Both the position numbers and the translations under genes were made by a program. A model generated the notes under the pieces. The model was not told the DNA's origin. It worked only from the letters and a program-made list of their open reading frames with translations, and did no database searches. Positions 1 to 8,891 of a stretch of DNA of 64,000 nt are shown here, in pieces. Source of the stretch: Paracoccus sigandri (GTDB lineage Bacteria > Pseudomonadota > Alphaproteobacteria > Rhodobacterales > Rhodobacteraceae); NCBI RefSeq assembly GCF_003709565.1, contig NZ_QNRC01000008.1:1-64000 (forward strand), in the 5' to 3' direction. Every line of letters starts with the position of its first letter. Within the stretch, counting starts at the first letter, position 1.

Positions 1-189
1 GCGGGCCCGCGGCACGACGACGGCCGCACCAGAGGCCGGATACATGTCAGCACCCGGTGACGCGCCAAAATCAGCTTTGAAGATTCCTCTTGCGCAAGGG
101 GCGGTTATACATGTTGCACAAATACCCGATGACGCGGCCGGCCGGCAACGCGCCCCGGATCGGGGAAACGACTCACGGTCCCGTGGCAA

Positions 190-217
190 AGAAAAACGGC
201 CCGCGCAAACGGGCCGT
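190..217 (-). terminator. Intrinsic terminator of the cold-shock gene
   Basis: On the minus strand a perfect 7-bp stem (CGGCCCG/CGGGCCG, 210-216 with 197-203, 6-nt loop) is followed directly by a run of five T and then CTTT. It lies 44 bp past the cold-shock stop codon, so it most likely ends that monocistronic transcript. Confidence 0.85.
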
Positions 218-260
218 CGCTTTCACGCTCGATCGCAAGGGGCACAGGGCCCCGCGCCGG

Positions 261-467
261 TCAGAGCAGTTTCAGATCGCTGGCCGAGGCGCGGCCGTCG
301 CGGCCCGACTGCAGCTCGTATTCGATCTTCTGGTTGTCCTTCAGGCCCGTCAGCCCGGCGCGTTCCACCGCCGAGATATGCACGAACACGTCCTTGCCGC
401 CTTCGTCGGGGGCGATGAAGCCAAAGCCTTTGGTGGCGTTGAACCACTTAACCGTTCCGGTCGCCAT
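261..467 (-). CDS. cspA: Cold-shock domain protein (CspA family)
   Basis: A 68-residue single cold-shock domain, expected to be a cytoplasmic RNA/single-stranded DNA chaperone. Both RNA-binding motifs are visible near the N-terminus: the RNP1-type GTVKWFNATKGFGFI and the RNP2-type DVFVHISAV. Length fits the family. The ATG at 467 was chosen because it begins the domain (MATGTVKWF) and has GGAGAG seven bases upstream; a longer in-frame extension upstream has no family support. The 205-bp gap to the thrS stop suggests its own promoter and a long 5' leader, which is common for cold-shock genes, but I could not assign a promoter. An intrinsic terminator follows. Confidence 0.95.
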   Translation of the reverse strand: MATGTVKWFNATKGFGFIAPDEGGKDVFVHISAVERAGLTGLKDNQKIEYELQSGRDGRASASDLKLL

Positions 468-672
468 AACCGTTCTCTCCTTCAAGTCATCCCGGCGCAG
501 GATTGCGCCAAGCCGTGCAGCCCGCTTTCGGTAGTCCGGCTGCCCAGGAAGGGAGGCGGTAGAAAGTCTTCGCTCACGCATATGAGAGGATGACCGAATC
601 GCTGGAAAACGCAAGCGGGAAACGCGCACAGCCTGTGCTGCACGCGTAACGGGACGGTGACATCGGCGCTTT

Positions 673-2619
673 TCAGCGCAGATCGGGCGGGGTCGCTTCG
701 AGTTTCAGCAGTTCGACCGCTTCGGCAAGCGGCATGGTCCGGCTGCCCTGGCTGTCCAGCCGGCGCAGTGAGACAGTGCGATCATCCACCTCTTTCATGC
801 CGATGGCAAGAATCGCCGGCACTTTCGCGACGGAATGTTCGCGGACCTTGTAGTTGATCTTCTCGTTGCGGGTGTCGGCCTCGGCGCGGATGCCCGCGGC
901 GCGCAGCGCCTCGACCACCTCGGCGACATAGCCGTCCGCATCCGAGACGATCGAGGCGACCACCACCTGGCGCGGCGCCAGCCAGAAGGGCAGCTTGCCG
1001 GCGTGGCTTTCGATCAGGATGCCGATGAAGCGCTCGAAACTGCCCAGCACGGCGCGGTGCAGCATGATCGGGCGGTGCTTGGCGCCGTCCGCGCCGACAT
1101 ATTCGGCATCCAGCCGTTCGGGCAGGTTGGGGTCCACCTGAAGCGTGCCGCATTGCCAGTCGCGCCCGATGGCGTCGGTCAGCACGAATTCCAGCTTCGG
1201 CCCGTAAAAGGCGCCCTCGCCGGGGAAAATTTCATAGTCATGCCCCGCCGCGCGACAGGCATTCCCCAGCGCGGCCTCGGCCCGGTCCCAGCTTTCGTCG
1301 GAACCGATGCGCTTTTCGGGGCGGGTGGACAGCTTGATCTTCCAGTCGTCGAAGCCCAGGTCGGCATAGATCGCGGCCAGGAACTCGATGAATTTCTTCG
1401 TCTCGGCCTCGATCTGCTCCTCGGTGCAGAAGATATGCGCGTCGTCCTGGGTGAAGCCGCGCACCCGCATGATCCCGTGCAGCGCGCCCGAGGGCTCGTA
1501 GCGGTTGCAGGATCCGAATTCGGCCATGCGCAGCGGCAGGTCGCGATAGGATTTCAGCCCGTGGTTGAAGATCTGCACATGGCAGGGGCAGTTCATCGGC
1601 TTCAGGGCGTTGATGGTCTTGGTCTTGGCATGTTCCTCATCGACCTCGACGATGAACATGTTTTCCTGATAGTTCTCCCAATGCCCTGATTCTTCCCACA
1701 GTTTCCGGCTGACCACCTGCGGCGTATTGACCTCGACATAGCCGTCGGCGCGCTGGCGGCGGCGCATGTAGTCCTGCAGCGTGACATAGACGTTCCAGCC
1801 GTTCGGATGCCAGAAGACCTGGCCCGGCGCCTCTTCCTGCATGTGGAACAGGTCCATCTCGCGGCCCAGCTTGCGGTGGTCGCGCTTCGCGGCCTCCTCC
1901 AGCATGGTCATATGCGCCTTCAGGTCGTCGCGGTTGCGGAAGGCCACGCCATAGATGCGCTGCAGCATCGGCCGGGTATTGTCGCCCAGCCAATAGGCGC
2001 CGGCCACATGGGTCAGGCGGAAGGCGTCGGCGGGCAATTGCCCGGTATTCTGCAGATGCGGGCCGCGGCACAGGTCCTGCCAGTCGCCGTGCCAGTACAT
2101 GCGGATGTCCTGCCCCTCGGGGATGCGGTCCAGAAGCTCCAGCTTGAAGGGCTCGTTCTGCTGCTCATAGTGGGCGCGGGCGCGGGCGCGGTCCCAGACC
2201 TCGGTGCGGACGGGATCGCGGGCGGCGACGATCTGCTTCATCTTCGCCTCGATCCGGCCCAGATCCTCGGGGGTGAAGGGTTCCTCGCGGTCGAAATCGT
2301 AGAACCAGCCGTGATCGCGCACCGGGCCGATGGTGACCTTCACCTCGGGCCAGATCTCCTGGACGGCGCGGGCCATGACATGGGCGAAGTCGTGGCGGAT
2401 CAGCTCCAGCGCCTGGGCCTCGTCCTTCATGGTGTGGATGGCGATGGCGCCCGAGGCCTCGATGGGCCAGGCCAGGTCGACATGCCGGCCGTCGAGGCTG
2501 GCGGAAATCGCGCGCTTGGCAAGGCTGGGGGCGATGCTCTCGGCGACCTCGGCGGCGGTGATGCCGGCGGGATAGTCGCGCGAATTGCCATCGGGAAAGG
2601 TCAGGGAAATCTGGGACAT
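673..2619 (-). CDS. thrS: Threonine--tRNA ligase
   Basis: Charges tRNA-Thr with threonine in the cytoplasm. The 648 residues show the full architecture: N-terminal TGS domain (about 1-64), editing domain with the zinc-type HDFAH motif at 76-80, class II catalytic core with [10 protein letters not shown] carrying the zinc cysteine, motif 2 ([16 protein letters not shown]) and motif 3 near [11 protein letters not shown], and a C-terminal anticodon-binding domain from about 540. Length is usual for bacterial ThrRS. The ATG is preceded by GAGGAGGAC. It stands alone between the Lrp-type regulator gene and the cold-shock gene. A tRNA-Thr(GGT) substrate gene lies at 20.8 kb in the same window. Confidence 0.98.
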   Translation of the reverse strand: MSQISLTFPDGNSRDYPAGITAAEVAESIAPSLAKRAISASLDGRHVDLAWPIEASGAIAIHTMKDEAQALELIRHDFAHVMARAVQEIWPEVKVTIGPVRDHGWFYDFDREEPFTPEDLGRIEAKMKQIVAARDPVRTEVWDRARARAHYEQQNEPFKLELLDRIPEGQDIRMYWHGDWQDLCRGPHLQNTGQLPADAFRLTHVAGAYWLGDNTRPMLQRIYGVAFRNRDDLKAHMTMLEEAAKRDHRKLGREMDLFHMQEEAPGQVFWHPNGWNVYVTLQDYMRRRQRADGYVEVNTPQVVSRKLWEESGHWENYQENMFIVEVDEEHAKTKTINALKPMNCPCHVQIFNHGLKSYRDLPLRMAEFGSCNRYEPSGALHGIMRVRGFTQDDAHIFCTEEQIEAETKKFIEFLAAIYADLGFDDWKIKLSTRPEKRIGSDESWDRAEAALGNACRAAGHDYEIFPGEGAFYGPKLEFVLTDAIGRDWQCGTLQVDPNLPERLDAEYVGADGAKHRPIMLHRAVLGSFERFIGILIESHAGKLPFWLAPRQVVVASIVSDADGYVAEVVEALRAAGIRAEADTRNEKINYKVREHSVAKVPAILAIGMKEVDDRTVSLRRLDSQGSRTMPLAEAVELLKLEATPPDLR

Positions 2620-2724
2620 TGCGTCCTCCTCGTCGGTCTGGCGCCCACGGAACGCCCGGTTGCGGGTTATGATGCGGATCCATTGGACCCGGCGCGCCGA
2701 ACTGTCAAGCTGGGGGCTGCGGGG

Positions 2725-3225
2725 TCAACCCGGCTGGTTGACCCGGTCCTCGACGATCTCGAAGGGCACGGCGGGCTCGTCCTTGGCGCCGCGGATGACC
2801 AGGCTGGTCTTGACGCTGGCCACGTTCGGCGCGGCGGTCAGCTGGTCGGTCAGGAAGCGTTGGAAGCTGGACAGGTCGGGCGCGACGCATTTCAGGATGA
2901 AGTCGATCTCGCCGTTCAGCATGTGGCATTCGCGCACCAGCGGCCAGCCCTGGACCAGCGTCTCGAAGGCCGACAGGTCGCGCTCGGACTGGCTGGCCAG
3001 GCGCACCATGGCGAAGACCTGCACCTCGAAGCCCAGCTCGCGCGCGTTGATGTCGGCGTGATAGCCGCGGATATAGCCCAGTTCCTCCAGCGCGCGGACC
3101 CGGCGCAGGCAGGGCGGGGCCGAGATCCCGACCCGCCGGGCAAGCTCGACATTGGTCATTCGGCCGTCGGCCTGAAGCTCGGCAAGAATCTTGCGGTCGA
3201 TCTCGTCCAGTTTTGCGCCGGCCAT
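2725..3225 (-). CDS. Lrp/AsnC family transcriptional regulator
   Basis: 166 residues with an N-terminal winged helix-turn-helix (LDEIDRKILAELQADGRMTN, then VELARRVGISAPPCLRRVRAL) and a C-terminal RAM/AsnC ligand-binding domain (GFEVQVFAMVRLAS through VKTSLVIRG). Members bind amino acids and act as octameric regulators. The start at 3225 gives the canonical family N-terminus. It is transcribed divergently from trxB across a 144-bp shared region, an arrangement also common in related genomes, so it may control itself and trxB; no operator could be identified by eye. The effector is unknown. Confidence 0.93.
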   Translation of the reverse strand: MAGAKLDEIDRKILAELQADGRMTNVELARRVGISAPPCLRRVRALEELGYIRGYHADINARELGFEVQVFAMVRLASQSERDLSAFETLVQGWPLVRECHMLNGEIDFILKCVAPDLSSFQRFLTDQLTAAPNVASVKTSLVIRGAKDEPAVPFEIVEDRVNQPG

Positions 3226-3369
3226 TCTGCCCTGTGACCCCTGTCTTTTTCGTTGCCGGAAACTACAATGCGGCCCCGGCAGGCGCAACATTCTTTCTTG
3301 AAATTGCCCCGATTGCACTATGGCGCCCGGATCATTACCTAGACCCCGGACAAGCGATCGAGGCGCAGG

Positions 3370-4353
3370 ATGACCGATAGAACCCATGTGAAACTGCTGA
3401 TCGTCGGCTCGGGGCCGGCGGGCTATACGGCGGCCGTCTATGGCGCGCGGGCGATGCTGAAGCCGATGCTGATCCAGGGGCTGCAGCCGGGCGGGCAGCT
3501 GACCATCACCACCGAGGTCGAGAACTGGCCGGGCGAGACCGAGATCCAGGGCCCCGAGCTGATGGTGAAGATGGAGGAACATGCCCGCGCGATGGGCGCC
3601 GAGATCGTCACCGATTACGTCACCCGGCTTGACCTGCAGGTCCGGCCCTTCGTCGCCGAATGCGACAGCGGCCGCGTGGTGACGGCGGATGCGGTGATCC
3701 TGGCGACCGGCGCGCAGGCCCGCTGGCTTGGGCTGGACAGCGAGGAGAAGTTCAAGGGCTTCGGCGTCAGTGCCTGCGCCACCTGCGACGGCTTCTTCTA
3801 TCGCGGCCGCGAGGTGGTCGTGGTCGGCGGCGGCAATACCGCCGTCGAGGAGGCGCTGTTTCTGACCCGCTTCGCCAGCAAGGTGACGCTGGTCCATCGC
3901 CGCGACAGCCTGCGGGCGGAAAAGATCCTGCAGGAACGGCTGTTCGCCAATCCCAAGGTGCAGGTCGTCTGGGATCACGAACTGGCCGAGGTGAAGGGCA
4001 GCGAAAGCCCGCTTGGCGTGACCGGCGTCGTGGTCCGCGACGTGAAGCAGGGAGGGCTGCGCGAGATCCCGGCCGACGGGGTGTTCATCGCCATCGGCCA
4101 TGCGCCCTCCAGCGAGCTGGTGCAGGGCCAGCTGGAGCTGCATCACGGCGGCTATGTGAAGGTCGAGCCGGGCAGCACCCGCACCTCGGTTCCCGGCGTC
4201 TTCGCGGCGGGCGACCTGACCGACCACATCTATCGCCAGGCGGTGACCAGCGCCGGGATGGGCTGCATGGCGGCGCTGGACGCCGAGCATTGGCTGGCCG
4301 CGCACGAAACCGACGCCCCTGCCGAAACCCGGCCGCAGATGGCCGCGATCTGA
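3370..4353 (+). CDS. trxB: Thioredoxin-disulfide reductase
   Basis: NADPH-dependent FAD flavoenzyme that reduces thioredoxin. The 327 residues contain the FAD-binding [10 protein letters not shown] (13-22), the redox-active CATC at 136-139 within [12 protein letters not shown], the NADPH-binding [11 protein letters not shown], and the C-terminal FAD segment [19 protein letters not shown]. Length and motif order match low-molecular-weight bacterial TrxB. The gene is divergent from the Lrp-type regulator and ends 291 bp before the next gene. Confidence 0.98.
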   Translation: MTDRTHVKLLIVGSGPAGYTAAVYGARAMLKPMLIQGLQPGGQLTITTEVENWPGETEIQGPELMVKMEEHARAMGAEIVTDYVTRLDLQVRPFVAECDSGRVVTADAVILATGAQARWLGLDSEEKFKGFGVSACATCDGFFYRGREVVVVGGGNTAVEEALFLTRFASKVTLVHRRDSLRAEKILQERLFANPKVQVVWDHELAEVKGSESPLGVTGVVVRDVKQGGLREIPADGVFIAIGHAPSSELVQGQLELHHGGYVKVEPGSTRTSVPGVFAAGDLTDHIYRQAVTSAGMGCMAALDAEHWLAAHETDAPAETRPQMAAI

Positions 4354-4644
4354 CTTTCGCGGGACCTGGGACGGGGGGCCTGGGACTTACCGATTTCCGG
4401 CGGATCGGCCGCATCCCGACCCGCCAGAAATCCGGCTTCGGGCGCGCGGCGGCGCCCGCACACGTTCCGTGAGCGTGACCGTGTCGGGCGCAAACGCCCG
4501 CCCTGCGCGAAAGTTCCGACGCGGCAGGATATTTTTCGCGGCGCGCGGGATCGGCCTGTCCAAAGGGCAGGTTGATCGGCCGGGGCGGGACCGCTATGGC
4601 CGGAAGTCACGTCAGGTGGTCGCGCTTTGAGGAGGAGGAGCCCG
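4354..4644 (+). other. Intergenic region without a recognisable gene
   Basis: This 291-bp gap between trxB and the ATP-sulfurylase-like gene has no plausible ORF. A short perfect stem (GGGCG-CAAA-CGCCC, about 4486-4499) lacks a T tract. The end of the gap carries the strong Shine-Dalgarno GGAGGAGGAG for the next gene. Nothing else could be assigned. Confidence 0.5.
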
Positions 4645-5409
4645 ATGCCCAGCCCGAATCAGGCGCCGATCCGCGAGCTGTTCGTCTCGGAAGCGATGGC
4701 GGGCGCGTTGCTGCGGGATGCCGCGCGGCTGCCCCGCTGGATCCTGGATCCGCCGCAGATGCGCCGGCTGGACCTGCTGATGAATGGCGGCTTCTTCCCG
4801 CTGAAGGGCTATCTGACCCAGGCCGATCACCAGGCGGTGCAGGAGGGGCTGCAGCTGTCCTCGGGCATGTTCTGGCCGCTGCCGGTCTCGCTGGAGGTCG
4901 GTGCGGAATTCGCCGCGCAGGTCGAACCGGGCAGCGACATCGCCCTTGCGGGGCCGGACGGGGCGCTGCTGGCGGTCATGTCGGTGACCGACAAATGGCC
5001 CGCCGACCCACGGGGCGCGGGGCCGGTGGATCTGGGCGGCCCGGTCAAGGGCCTGGCGCCGTCGCCGCTGGCGGGCACCTCTCCCAATGCGCGGCGCGCG
5101 CAGGCGGCGGCGCATGTCGTCGCGCTCTCTGCGGACGATCCGCGCCGCGAGGCGCTGCGGCGACGGCTGGAGGCCGCGGGCATCGCGCATCTGCCGATGG
5201 ATCCGCCGCCCTTGCCGGGCTGTGCCGGCCGCCTGGCCCTGATGCAGGCGGTGCTGGCCCGCAATTTCGGCGCGACCGAGCTGGTCGTCGCCGAGGACCT
5301 GGCCGGCGATGCGCTTGTCGCCCGATATGGCGACAGGGCCGGCATCGCGATCGTCACGGAACCCGGAGGGTTGCGCGCAGCGATGCCGGGCGGCGGCATC
5401 TGCGGCTGA
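4645..5409 (+). CDS. Degenerate ATP-sulfurylase-like protein
   Basis: 254 residues. Residues 1 to about 122 resemble the PUA-like N-terminal domain of the sulfate adenylyltransferase half of the bifunctional Rhodobacteraceae SAT/APS kinase (APIRELFVS, LLMNGGFFPLKGYLT, SGMFWPLPVSLEV, VMSVTDKW). After that only fragments align: GPVDLGGPVKG, SPNARRA, and FGATELVVAEDLAG where active enzymes have GCTHFIVGRDHAG. The catalytic QTRNPLHRAH segment is absent, GRDHAG is changed, and there is no kinase domain. The protein is about 130 residues short of a full SAT domain. The frame is intact, GGAGGAGGAG precedes the ATG, and the stop overlaps the next start, so it looks expressed rather than decaying. I infer a catalytically dead paralogue with a binding or regulatory role; function unknown. 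Confidence 0.75.
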   Translation: MPSPNQAPIRELFVSEAMAGALLRDAARLPRWILDPPQMRRLDLLMNGGFFPLKGYLTQADHQAVQEGLQLSSGMFWPLPVSLEVGAEFAAQVEPGSDIALAGPDGALLAVMSVTDKWPADPRGAGPVDLGGPVKGLAPSPLAGTSPNARRAQAAAHVVALSADDPRREALRRRLEAAGIAHLPMDPPPLPGCAGRLALMQAVLARNFGATELVVAEDLAGDALVARYGDRAGIAIVTEPGGLRAAMPGGGICG

Positions 5410-6212
5410 TGTGGCGGTCCTCGCTGGAGGTCTTCGACCTGGCCTCGGGCAGCGTTCAGGTCGTCTTTCGCACGGAAAGGCTGATCGAGGCGCCGAACTG
5501 GCATCCCGAGGGCTGGTTCCTGGTCAATGGCGAGGGGAGGCTGTGGCGGGTCGATCCGCGCGCGCCCGCGCTGCGACCCATCGCCACCGGCGAATTGCAG
5601 CGCTGCAACAACGATCACGGCTTCCTGCCGGACGGGCGGATCGTCTTTTCCTGCCATGACGACCGCGGCGCGGGCATCCATGTACTGGACCGCGACGGCC
5701 CGCGCGAGTTGCGCCTGCCGCGCCCCAGCTGGTGGCATGGCGCGCATGGGCGGCGGATCTGCTATGCGGCGGCGCGGGGCGACCGGGTGGTGCGGATCGC
5801 GATCATGGGGCTGGACCGGCAGGTCGAGCGGATCCTGACGCCGGGCAGGGCCCATCACGACGGGCCGGATTTCTCGGCCTGCGGCAGGTTCATCTGGTTC
5901 AATTCGGATGCGACCGGCCACGCGCAGATCTGGCGCATGGGGGCCGAGGGCGACGATCCCGCCCCGGTCTTCCGCGACGATTCGGTCAACTGGTTCCCGC
6001 ATCCCTCGCCCTGCGGGCGGCATGTGCTGTATCTGGCCTATCCGCCCGGCACCCAGGGCCATCCGCGCGACATGGACGTGGCGCTGTGGCTGATGGACAC
6101 GCAGGGCGAGAACCGCCGCCCCGTCGTGCATCTGTTCGGCGGGCAGGGCACGATCAACGTGCCCTGCTGGGCGCCCGACGGAGGGGCCTTCGCCTTCATG
6201 CGCTATCGCTGA
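5409..6212 (+). CDS. TolB-like beta-propeller protein
   Basis: 267 residues with repeated propeller-blade signatures of the TolB/WD40-like PD40 type: PNWHPEGWFLV, NNDHGFLPDGRIVFS, GPDFSACGRFIWFNSD, NWFPHPSPCGRHVLYLAY, NVPCWAPDGGAFAFM. No signal peptide is visible at the N-terminus (MWRSSLEVF), so unlike TolB it is probably cytoplasmic. The ATG overlaps the upstream TGA by one base (TGATG), indicating translational coupling to the ATP-sulfurylase-like gene. Related proteins are often annotated only as TolB-like; the ligand or partner is unknown. The coupling suggests the two products work together. Confidence 0.8.
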   Translation: MWRSSLEVFDLASGSVQVVFRTERLIEAPNWHPEGWFLVNGEGRLWRVDPRAPALRPIATGELQRCNNDHGFLPDGRIVFSCHDDRGAGIHVLDRDGPRELRLPRPSWWHGAHGRRICYAAARGDRVVRIAIMGLDRQVERILTPGRAHHDGPDFSACGRFIWFNSDATGHAQIWRMGAEGDDPAPVFRDDSVNWFPHPSPCGRHVLYLAYPPGTQGHPRDMDVALWLMDTQGENRRPVVHLFGGQGTINVPCWAPDGGAFAFMRYR

Positions 6213-6227
6213 AGGCGCCGCGCGCCC

Positions 6228-6455
6228 TCAGTGGACGCTGACCGGCGCCAGGTCGTTCTGGCGCGCCAGCATGAAGGCCAGGCTGCGCTCGCGCACCAGC
6301 GCCAGGCGTTCGCCATCGATGCCATGGACGGCGTAAAGCGTGTCGATCCCCGGCACCTGCTCGCGAATCTCCTCGGGCAGGGTGTCGGTGGCGACGCGGC
6401 GGATATAGACGGTGTTGCCGTCCTGGATATCGCCGAAATCATGTTTCATGTTCAT
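6228..6455 (-). CDS. DUF1150 family protein
   Basis: 75-residue protein of the alphaproteobacterial DUF1150 family, recognised from the pattern GNTVYIRRV, LPEEIREQVPGIDTLYAVHG and GERLALVRERSLAFMLARQN. Function is not established. It begins 11 bp after the Hsp20 stop on the same strand, and DUF1150 genes commonly accompany small heat-shock protein genes, so it is probably co-transcribed with and functionally tied to Hsp20. The ATG at 6455 was chosen over longer in-frame readings because it starts the conserved region and has GGGGATC upstream. Confidence 0.88.
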   Translation of the reverse strand: MNMKHDFGDIQDGNTVYIRRVATDTLPEEIREQVPGIDTLYAVHGIDGERLALVRERSLAFMLARQNDLAPVSVH

Positions 6456-6466
6456 GGTGATCCCCT

Positions 6467-6877
6467 TTACTTGCGGCTGATCGGTATCGTCTGGACGACC
6501 TGCTGCGGCTGAACGCGGGTCAGGTCGACATGCAGCAGCCCGTTTTCCATCTGCGCCGCGGTGACTTCGACACCATCGGCCAGCACGAAGCTGCGCTGGA
6601 AGGCCCGCGCGGCGATGCCGCGATGCAGGAAGACGCGATCGCCATCCTCTTCGGCCATGCGGCCGCGGATCACCAGCTGCCTGTCCTCGGTCGTGACGGA
6701 CAGATCGCTGTCCGAGAACCCCGCCACGGCCAGCGTGATGCGGAATCCGTCGGGGCCGACATGTTCGATATTGTAGGGCGGATAGCCCTCGGCCCCCTTG
6801 GCGGCACGTTCGGCCAGCCGTTCCAGCTGGTCGAAACCCAACAGATAGGGATGTGCCCCCAGCGATATCTTCGTCAT
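6467..6877 (-). CDS. Hsp20/alpha-crystallin small heat-shock protein
   Basis: 136-residue IbpA-type small heat-shock protein, an ATP-independent holdase in the cytoplasm. The N-terminus ISLGAHPYLLGFDQLERL and PPYNIE are typical, followed by an alpha-crystallin domain (about 38-125) with DGFRITLAVAGFSDSDLSV, IAARAFQRSFVLADGVEV and the ENGLLHVDL strand. The start at 6877 (MTKISL) was preferred over an ATG six codons upstream because it matches family N-termini and has AAGGG at suitable spacing. It is followed by DUF1150. A candidate heat-shock promoter lies 70-98 bp upstream. Confidence 0.95.
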   Translation of the reverse strand: MTKISLGAHPYLLGFDQLERLAERAAKGAEGYPPYNIEHVGPDGFRITLAVAGFSDSDLSVTTEDRQLVIRGRMAEEDGDRVFLHRGIAARAFQRSFVLADGVEVTAAQMENGLLHVDLTRVQPQQVVQTIPISRK

Positions 6878-6946
6878 TCCCAGCCCTTTCCGCATGAAGC
6901 GACTGCTTGCCTGCCGGGCCCCGTGACGGCGACCCGTGCAGGATCA

Positions 6947-6975
6947 ATATGTGAACGCCCGAACTTATGCGCAAG
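6947..6975 (-). promoter_or_regulatory. Candidate RpoH (heat-shock sigma) promoter for hsp20
   Basis: The minus strand reads CTTGCGC at 6975-6969, a 15-bp spacer and CACATAT at 6953-6947. This resembles alphaproteobacterial sigma-32 promoters (CTTG at -35, C-rich CATAT-like -10). It points at hsp20 and would give a leader of about 60 nt. Assignment is by eye from one site. Confidence 0.45.
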
Positions 6976-7048
6976 ATCCCAAGGATTTTGTTAACAGCGC
7001 AGGCGCAACAGGCTATAAGCAGGAAAAACAACGCCCAAGCGTCAAGCA

Positions 7049-7279
7049 ATGGTCCGCCAGATGAACGTGCATCACGAAATGTCCCATGAAGAGATCGTCC
7101 GCGCCAAGCTGACGGCCCTGCGTTGCGAGCATCGCGACCTCGACGAGGCCATCGCGGCGCTCTCGGCGCAGCAGCTGACCTCTTCGCTGACATTGCAGCG
7201 GCTGAAGAAGCAGAAGCTGGCGCTGAAGGACCGCATCGCCCGGCTGGAGGACGAGTTGACCCCCGACATCATCGCCTGA
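7049..7279 (+). CDS. DUF465 (YdcH-type) small coiled-coil protein
   Basis: 76-residue protein with the DUF465 pattern: HRDLDEAIAAL followed by LQRLKKQKLALKDRIARLEDEL, a charged helical hairpin or coiled coil. Function is unknown; family members are small and cytoplasmic. Three in-frame ATGs (7049, 7061, 7079) are possible and none has a strong RBS, so the exact N-terminus is uncertain. It is divergent from hsp20 and lies just upstream of purE. Confidence 0.82.
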   Translation: MVRQMNVHHEMSHEEIVRAKLTALRCEHRDLDEAIAALSAQQLTSSLTLQRLKKQKLALKDRIARLEDELTPDIIA

Positions 7280-7375
7280 TTGCGGCCCGGCCCGGCGCGC
7301 GCTATTGCGGGCGCCATCCGGGATCCAGCCGGATCGCAGCAAGACACCGCACAGCCAGACGAGGGGGACCCCAGC

Positions 7376-7861
7376 ATGGAAAAGCCGGTCGGAATCATCA
7401 TGGGCAGCCAGTCGGACTGGCCGACCATGCGCGAGGCGGCGGCCATCCTGGACGAGCTTGGCATCGGCTACGAGGCGAAGATCGTCAGCGCCCATCGCAC
7501 CCCGGACCGGCTGTGGGACTATGGCAGGACGGCCGTGTCGCGCGGACTGAAGGTGATCATCGCCGGGGCCGGCGGGGCGGCGCATCTGCCGGGCATGATG
7601 GCCTCGAAGACGCGGCTGCCGGTGATCGGCGTGCCGGTGCAGACCCGCGCCCTGTCGGGGGTCGATTCGCTCTATTCCATCCTGCAGATGCCCAGGGGCT
7701 ATCCGGTCGCGACCATGGCCATCGGCGCGGCGGGGGCGGCCAATGCCGGGCTGATGGCGGCGGGGATCCTGGCGGTCTCCGACCCGGCGCTGGCCGAACG
7801 GCTGGACGGCTGGCGCGCGGCGCTGTCGGCCTCGATCCCCGAGGAGCCCCGCGATGAGTGA
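7376..7861 (+). CDS. purE: 5-(carboxyamino)imidazole ribonucleotide mutase
   Basis: Class I PurE converts N5-CAIR to CAIR in de novo purine synthesis. In 161 residues it shows [13 protein letters not shown] (nucleotide/phosphate loop), the catalytic [12 protein letters not shown] and [14 protein letters not shown], then [20 protein letters not shown]. The ATG at 7376 follows GAGGGGGACC. The 3' end overlaps purK by 8 bp, so the two enzymes that replace ATP-independent carboxylation are translationally coupled. Confidence 0.98.
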   Translation: MEKPVGIIMGSQSDWPTMREAAAILDELGIGYEAKIVSAHRTPDRLWDYGRTAVSRGLKVIIAGAGGAAHLPGMMASKTRLPVIGVPVQTRALSGVDSLYSILQMPRGYPVATMAIGAAGAANAGLMAAGILAVSDPALAERLDGWRAALSASIPEEPRDE

Positions 7862-8891
7862 GATCCGCACCATCGGCATCCTGGGCGGCGGCCAGCTGGG
7901 CCGGATGCTGTCGGTCGCGGCCAGCCGCCTGGGCCTGCGCTGCCATGTCTACGAGCCCGGCGCGGCGCCGGCGGGCGACGTGGCCCATGCGCTGACCACC
8001 GCCCCCTACGAGGACCCGGCCGCGCTGCGCGCCTTCGCCGAATCGGTCGATGTGATCACCTATGAATTCGAGAACGTGCCGACCTCGGCGCTGGACCTGC
8101 TGGAATCGATCCGCCCGATCCGCCCGAACCGCCGCGCGCTGGCGGTGTCCCAGGACCGGCTGTCCGAGAAGACCTTCCTGAACCAGATCGGGCTGGCCAC
8201 CGCGCCCTTCGCCGACGTGCCGGCCCAGACGGATCTGGCCGGGGCGCTGGCCCGCATCGGCGCGCCCGCGATCCTCAAGACCCGCCGCCTGGGCTATGAC
8301 GGCAAGGGCCAGCTCCGCATCGAGGATCCGGCCGGTGTGGAATGGACCGGCGCGCCCTCGGTGCTGGAAGGCTTCGTGGAGTTCTCGGCCGAGATCAGCG
8401 TGATCATCGCGCGCGGCGCTGACGGGCAGGTCGCGGCCTATGATCCGGGGCTGAACGTCCACCGGGGCGGCATCCTGCGGACGACCACCGTGCCCTGCGG
8501 CCTGCCGGCGCGGGTCGCGACCGATGCGGTGCTGATCGCGGCCCGCATCGCCAATGCGCTGGACTATGTCGGCGTGATGGGGGTCGAGCTGTTCGTGACC
8601 CCGCAGGGCCTGGTCGTGAACGAGATCGCGCCCCGCGTGCACAACTCCGGCCACTGGACGCAGGCGGGCTGCGTGGTGGACCAGTTCGAGCAGCATATCC
8701 GCGCGGTGGCCGGCCTGCCCTTGGGCGATGGCCGGCGCCATGCCGATGTGGTGATGGAGAACCTGATCGGCGATGACGTCGCCCGCGTCCCCGAACTGAT
8801 GGCGACGCCCGGCGTGCAGATGCACCTTTACGGCAAGGGCGAGGCGCGTCCGGGCCGCAAGATGGGCCATGTGAACCGGATCGGCCGATGA
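7854..8891 (+). CDS. purK: 5-(carboxyamino)imidazole ribonucleotide synthase
   Basis: ATP-grasp enzyme that makes N5-CAIR from AIR, ATP and bicarbonate, handing it to PurE. 345 residues: N-terminal Rossmann-like [12 protein letters not shown], central ATP-grasp ([28 protein letters not shown]) and the metal-binding [15 protein letters not shown] near the C-terminus. The start overlaps purE, and the stop overlaps the ATG of the nudix gene (ATGA). Confidence 0.98.
   Translation: MSEIRTIGILGGGQLGRMLSVAASRLGLRCHVYEPGAAPAGDVAHALTTAPYEDPAALRAFAESVDVITYEFENVPTSALDLLESIRPIRPNRRALAVSQDRLSEKTFLNQIGLATAPFADVPAQTDLAGALARIGAPAILKTRRLGYDGKGQLRIEDPAGVEWTGAPSVLEGFVEFSAEISVIIARGADGQVAAYDPGLNVHRGGILRTTTVPCGLPARVATDAVLIAARIANALDYVGVMGVELFVTPQGLVVNEIAPRVHNSGHWTQAGCVVDQFEQHIRAVAGLPLGDGRRHADVVMENLIGDDVARVPELMATPGVQMHLYGKGEARPGRKMGHVNRIGR

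Noticed and set aside
1-189. Open frames at the window start
   Set aside because: They have no recognisable domain, no RBS and lie antisense to or upstream of the cold-shock gene terminator; treated as non-coding.
3226-3369. Promoters and Lrp operator in the Lrp-trxB divergent region
   Set aside because: Candidate -35/-10 pairs on both strands had poor spacing, and no clear palindromic operator was visible, so none is reported.
4486-4499. Terminator after trxB
   Set aside because: The 5-bp GGGCG/CGCCC stem has no T tract and lies over 130 bp from the trxB stop.
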